Source of the DNA: Cohnella zeiphila
Lineage (GTDB): Bacteria > Bacillota > Bacilli > Paenibacillales > Paenibacillaceae
Reading direction: 5' to 3'
Assembly (NCBI RefSeq): GCF_014212055.1
Contig: NZ_JACJVO010000035.1
Coordinates: 1-64,000, forward strand
Length of the DNA: 64,000 bases
A model generated the notes under the pieces. The model ran no database searches, was not told the DNA's origin, and was given only the letters and a program-made list of their open reading frames with translations. The position numbers and the translations under genes were made by a program. How positions within the stretch are numbered: position 1 is the stretch's first letter; each line of letters starts with the position of its first letter. Positions 61,705 to 64,000 of the stretch are shown here, piece by piece.

Positions 61705-63060
61705 TTACTTGTTGTCCGCGATCGCTTGATTCATCATGGCCGCCACTTGTTTGGCGCCCTCTTCGATGGAAATGTTGCCGCCCCATGCTTGCGCCATGAT
61801 TTCCGACTCTTTCGGGAACCACACCGGATACGCTTTGGAGCCGGCCGGATATGGCGTTGCGTCTGCGGCTTGGTCGATAAATACCTGCAGGTTCAGATCC
61901 GGCTTCGACTGCACCCATGCCGCCTGCGTGTCTTTGTAGGCCGGAATCGCCGCGCCCATCTGCGCCGTAATTTCCGCCGCTTTTTGCGAGCCCAGGAATT
62001 TCAGGAACTGCCAAGCTTCGTCCTTGTGCTTGCCCGAAGCCGACATGACGTTGCCGAGACCGTTGATGATGTCGCCGCGCTTAACCTTGCCCTTCGGCAG
62101 CTTCGCCCAGTTCCACTTGCCCTTGATGATGTCGCTGCCGTCGATGTCGGTCGTTCTCCAGTCGCCTTCGAAGATCATGGCGATCTTGCCGGACTTGAAC
62201 ATCTCCGTGGAGTCCGTGTCCGTCATTTGCTGATGGCTCGGAGATGACTTGTCGAGAATCATTTGGTAGCGCGCTTTCAGTGCTTCGATGGAGGCCGGAT
62301 CGTCGTAGCCGGATTTCGTGCCGTCTTCGGAGACGATATAGCCGCCATTGGCGAGCATGTCGTTCCAGTAGCCGCCTTGCGTATCCATCTTGGCCGCGAA
62401 GCCGTAGATGCCTTTATCCGGCTGGCTCAGCTGCTTAGCCACTTGCGCCAGCTTCGCATAATCCCACGTATCGTCCGGGTACGGAATGCCCGCTTGGTCG
62501 AACATCTCTTTGTTATAGGCCAAGCCGATCGTATCGAAGTCTTTCGGAATCGCATAGTTTTGACCGTTGAACACATAAATGGAACCGAGGTTCGCCGCAT
62601 AATTGTTCATGTCGATCTCCCCGGCCTGCACCTTGTCGGTAATCGGCTCGAGGAAATTGCCGGATGCGTATTTGACGAATTGACCGCTGTGCATCCAGAA
62701 CACGTCCGGCAAGGTGCCGGCCGGAGCGGCCGCCGACATCTTCGTCCAATATTGATCCCAAGGAATGACTTCGACGTTGACCTTGATGTTCGGGTTTTGG
62801 GCGGTAAATTCTTTGGCGATCGCTTCCATCGCCGGCTGCTGCAGCTGATCCCAGATGGCATAGGTCAGGGTAACGTCTTTCTTCGGAGCGTCGGAAGCCT
62901 TGCCGGCCGAGGCGCTTGAGCTTGCGCTGGCCCCGGTGCTTCCAGATGCGCTTGCCGAGCTGCCGTTGTTCGAATCGTTGCTGCCGCAGCCTGCCAACGC
63001 CATGGCCGCGACGACGGTCAGACTCATGGCGGATACCCACGTTTTTTTACGAATGACCAC
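61705..63060 (-). CDS. Sugar-binding lipoprotein, UgpB/MalE type (importer D)
   Basis: This 451-residue extracellular solute-binding protein is of the CUT1 UgpB/MalE kind, with its lipobox at MALAGC (Cys25) and a Ser/Ala/Gly linker. IPKDFDTIGLAYNKEMFDQA and MFKSGKIAMIFEGDWRTTDI are family blocks. The start is taken as the GTG at 63060, which has GGGGGAA about six bases before it; an ATG at 63081 would put the ribosome binding site inside the gene. It is the first gene of the importer D operon and divergent from an oxidoreductase gene. Confidence 0.9.
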   Translation of the reverse strand: MVIRKKTWVSAMSLTVVAAMALAGCGSNDSNNGSSASASGSTGASASSSASAGKASDAPKKDVTLTYAIWDQLQQPAMEAIAKEFTAQNPNIKVNVEVIPWDQYWTKMSAAAPAGTLPDVFWMHSGQFVKYASGNFLEPITDKVQAGEIDMNNYAANLGSIYVFNGQNYAIPKDFDTIGLAYNKEMFDQAGIPYPDDTWDYAKLAQVAKQLSQPDKGIYGFAAKMDTQGGYWNDMLANGGYIVSEDGTKSGYDDPASIEALKARYQMILDKSSPSHQQMTDTDSTEMFKSGKIAMIFEGDWRTTDIDGSDIIKGKWNWAKLPKGKVKRGDIINGLGNVMSASGKHKDEAWQFLKFLGSQKAAEITAQMGAAIPAYKDTQAAWVQSKPDLNLQVFIDQAADATPYPAGSKAYPVWFPKESEIMAQAWGGNISIEEGAKQVAAMMNQAIADNK

Positions 63061-63288
63061 TGTATTTCCCCCTTGTTTCATAATGAGACGGCAATGACCC
63101 GAAAAAATTTGCATCTTTTTTTCCCTTCATTGCCTCACAGGATGTCCCCTGCGCATTCATCATAAGGCATGAGACGACGGGGTTGAAATGCCACATTCTT
63201 AAGATTGAAGCCCTAAAATTAAGATCGGCTTTTCAAGCGCGGTGTTACCGTACATAATGTTTTCGAGGCAAAAAAACGAAGCTTATGC

Positions 63289-63300
63289 GCAAATATTTGC
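63289..63300. promoter_or_regulatory. Perfect 12-bp palindrome before the oxidoreductase gene
   Basis: GCAAATATTTGC is a perfect palindrome ending three bases before the AAGGGGA ribosome binding site of the oxidoreductase gene. A sugar-responsive repressor could bind here. The 259-base divergent gap to importer D holds no gene that I can see. Confidence 0.35.
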
Positions 63301-63319
63301 ATCAAGGGGAGAACACTTT

Positions 63320-64000
63320 ATGAAAAGAAAACCGTCGCTTGCCGTAATCGGCGCTGGCGCGAGGGGGCTTCTCAGCTATGCGCCCTACCTCAGCCAATTT
63401 CCCGATGAAGCGGAGATCGCGGCCGTCGCCGAGCCGAACGGGCAAAGAAGGAACGCGTTCGCCGAAAAGTTCGGCTTGCCCGGCGAACGCGTCTTCACGT
63501 CGTGGGAACAGCTCTTCGACCAGCCCCGCATCTGCGATGCGCTGCTCATTTGCACGCAGGACCGAATGCACTTTGAGCCGACCATGGCCGCCTTGCGGAA
63601 GGGATATCACGTTTTATTGGAAAAGCCCATGTCGAACGATCCCGCGGAATGCCTCGCGATGACCGAGAGGGCGCGCCGGTCGGGCCGTCTGCTTACGATC
63701 TGCCACGTCTCCCGCTATATTCCGTTCTGGAAGCGGATCAAAACGCTCATCTCGGAAGGCGCCATCGGAGAAGTCATATCGATTCAGCATAACGAGAATG
63801 TCGGATACCTACATTACGCGCATAGCTTCGTCAGAGGAAATTGGCGGATTGCTTCCCTCTCCAGCCCGATGATTCTGGCCAAATCGTGCCACGACATGGA
63901 TCTGATCCGCTGGCTCGCGGACTCGGATTGCGTTCGCGTCAGCTCTTTCGGGTCTTTAAGCCATTTCCGCCCGGAACAAGCGCCGGAAGACGCAGCCGAT
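63320..64000 (+). CDS. Gfo/Idh/MocA-family oxidoreductase, C-terminus beyond window
   Basis: Visible are 227 codons from an ATG with AAGGGGAG upstream. The Rossmann nucleotide-binding motif (LAVIGAGARG), the conserved EKP motif (HVLLEKPMSND) and a histidine-containing SCHDMDLIRWL block mark an NAD(P)-dependent sugar or inositol dehydrogenase. It is divergent from importer D and probably works on the sugar that importer brings in. Substrate unknown. Confidence 0.9.
   Translation, partial: MKRKPSLAVIGAGARGLLSYAPYLSQFPDEAEIAAVAEPNGQRRNAFAEKFGLPGERVFTSWEQLFDQPRICDALLICTQDRMHFEPTMAALRKGYHVLLEKPMSNDPAECLAMTERARRSGRLLTICHVSRYIPFWKRIKTLISEGAIGEVISIQHNENVGYLHYAHSFVRGNWRIASLSSPMILAKSCHDMDLIRWLADSDCVRVSSFGSLSHFRPEQAPEDAAD

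Noticed and set aside
1..64000. tRNA, rRNA, CRISPR, transposase, phage genes
   Set aside because: I saw no cloverleaf, repeat-spacer pattern, transposase motif or integrase; nothing supports recent mobile DNA.

Overview
The window looks like a chromosomal segment of a high-GC, spore-forming Firmicute of the Paenibacillaceae type (Paenibacillus/Cohnella-like). The reasons are two gerA-type spore-germination operons, an S-layer-homology protein, strong GGAGG-type ribosome binding sites with frequent GTG and TTG starts, and many LplABC-type sugar importers next to membrane-bound AraC-type regulators. No rRNA, tRNA, CRISPR, phage or insertion-sequence gene was seen.

Region 1 (1-37.7 kb) is mostly glycan utilisation. 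An operon reading leftwards from 8463 encodes a secreted propeller-like protein, a sugar isomerase/epimerase, two permeases, a solute-binding lipoprotein and a GH38-type alpha-mannosidase cut by the window edge. It is divergent from a GntR/LacI-type regulator. Next come a second importer with an SGNH esterase (9969-14113), divergent from an AraC-type membrane sensor (14412-16664); a GH78 alpha-L-rhamnosidase divergent from a cupin-AraC regulator; a germination operon with a small extra membrane protein (21416-25481); a third importer with a 1267-residue beta-helix protein and its own AraC-type sensor (25653-35543); and a secreted GH2 enzyme. No importer carries an ATPase gene, so they probably share one encoded elsewhere.

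Region 2 (37.8-46.3 kb) is a guanidine-assimilation locus. A guanidine-I (ykkC) riboswitch with a terminator switch precedes two carboxyguanidine-deiminase-like subunits, a biotin-dependent urea/guanidine carboxylase and an allophanate hydrolase, all overlapping or nearly so. An APC-family permease is divergent from it. The genes would usually be labelled urea amidolyase, but the riboswitch points to guanidine.

Region 3 (46.3-64 kb) holds malate:quinone oxidoreductase, a second germination operon (48070-51887) with a convergent solitary GerC-type lipoprotein, a clan-A glycoside hydrolase, a two-component system with an exported protein, an SLH-repeat protein, a fourth importer, and the start of a Gfo/Idh/MocA oxidoreductase.

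The best regulatory observation is in the two-component cassette. Two 20-bp direct-repeat sites, 18/20 identical, each lie 26-27 bp upstream of a -10 hexamer. One is in front of the response regulator gene and the other is inside the 3' end of the kinase gene, in front of the exported protein gene.
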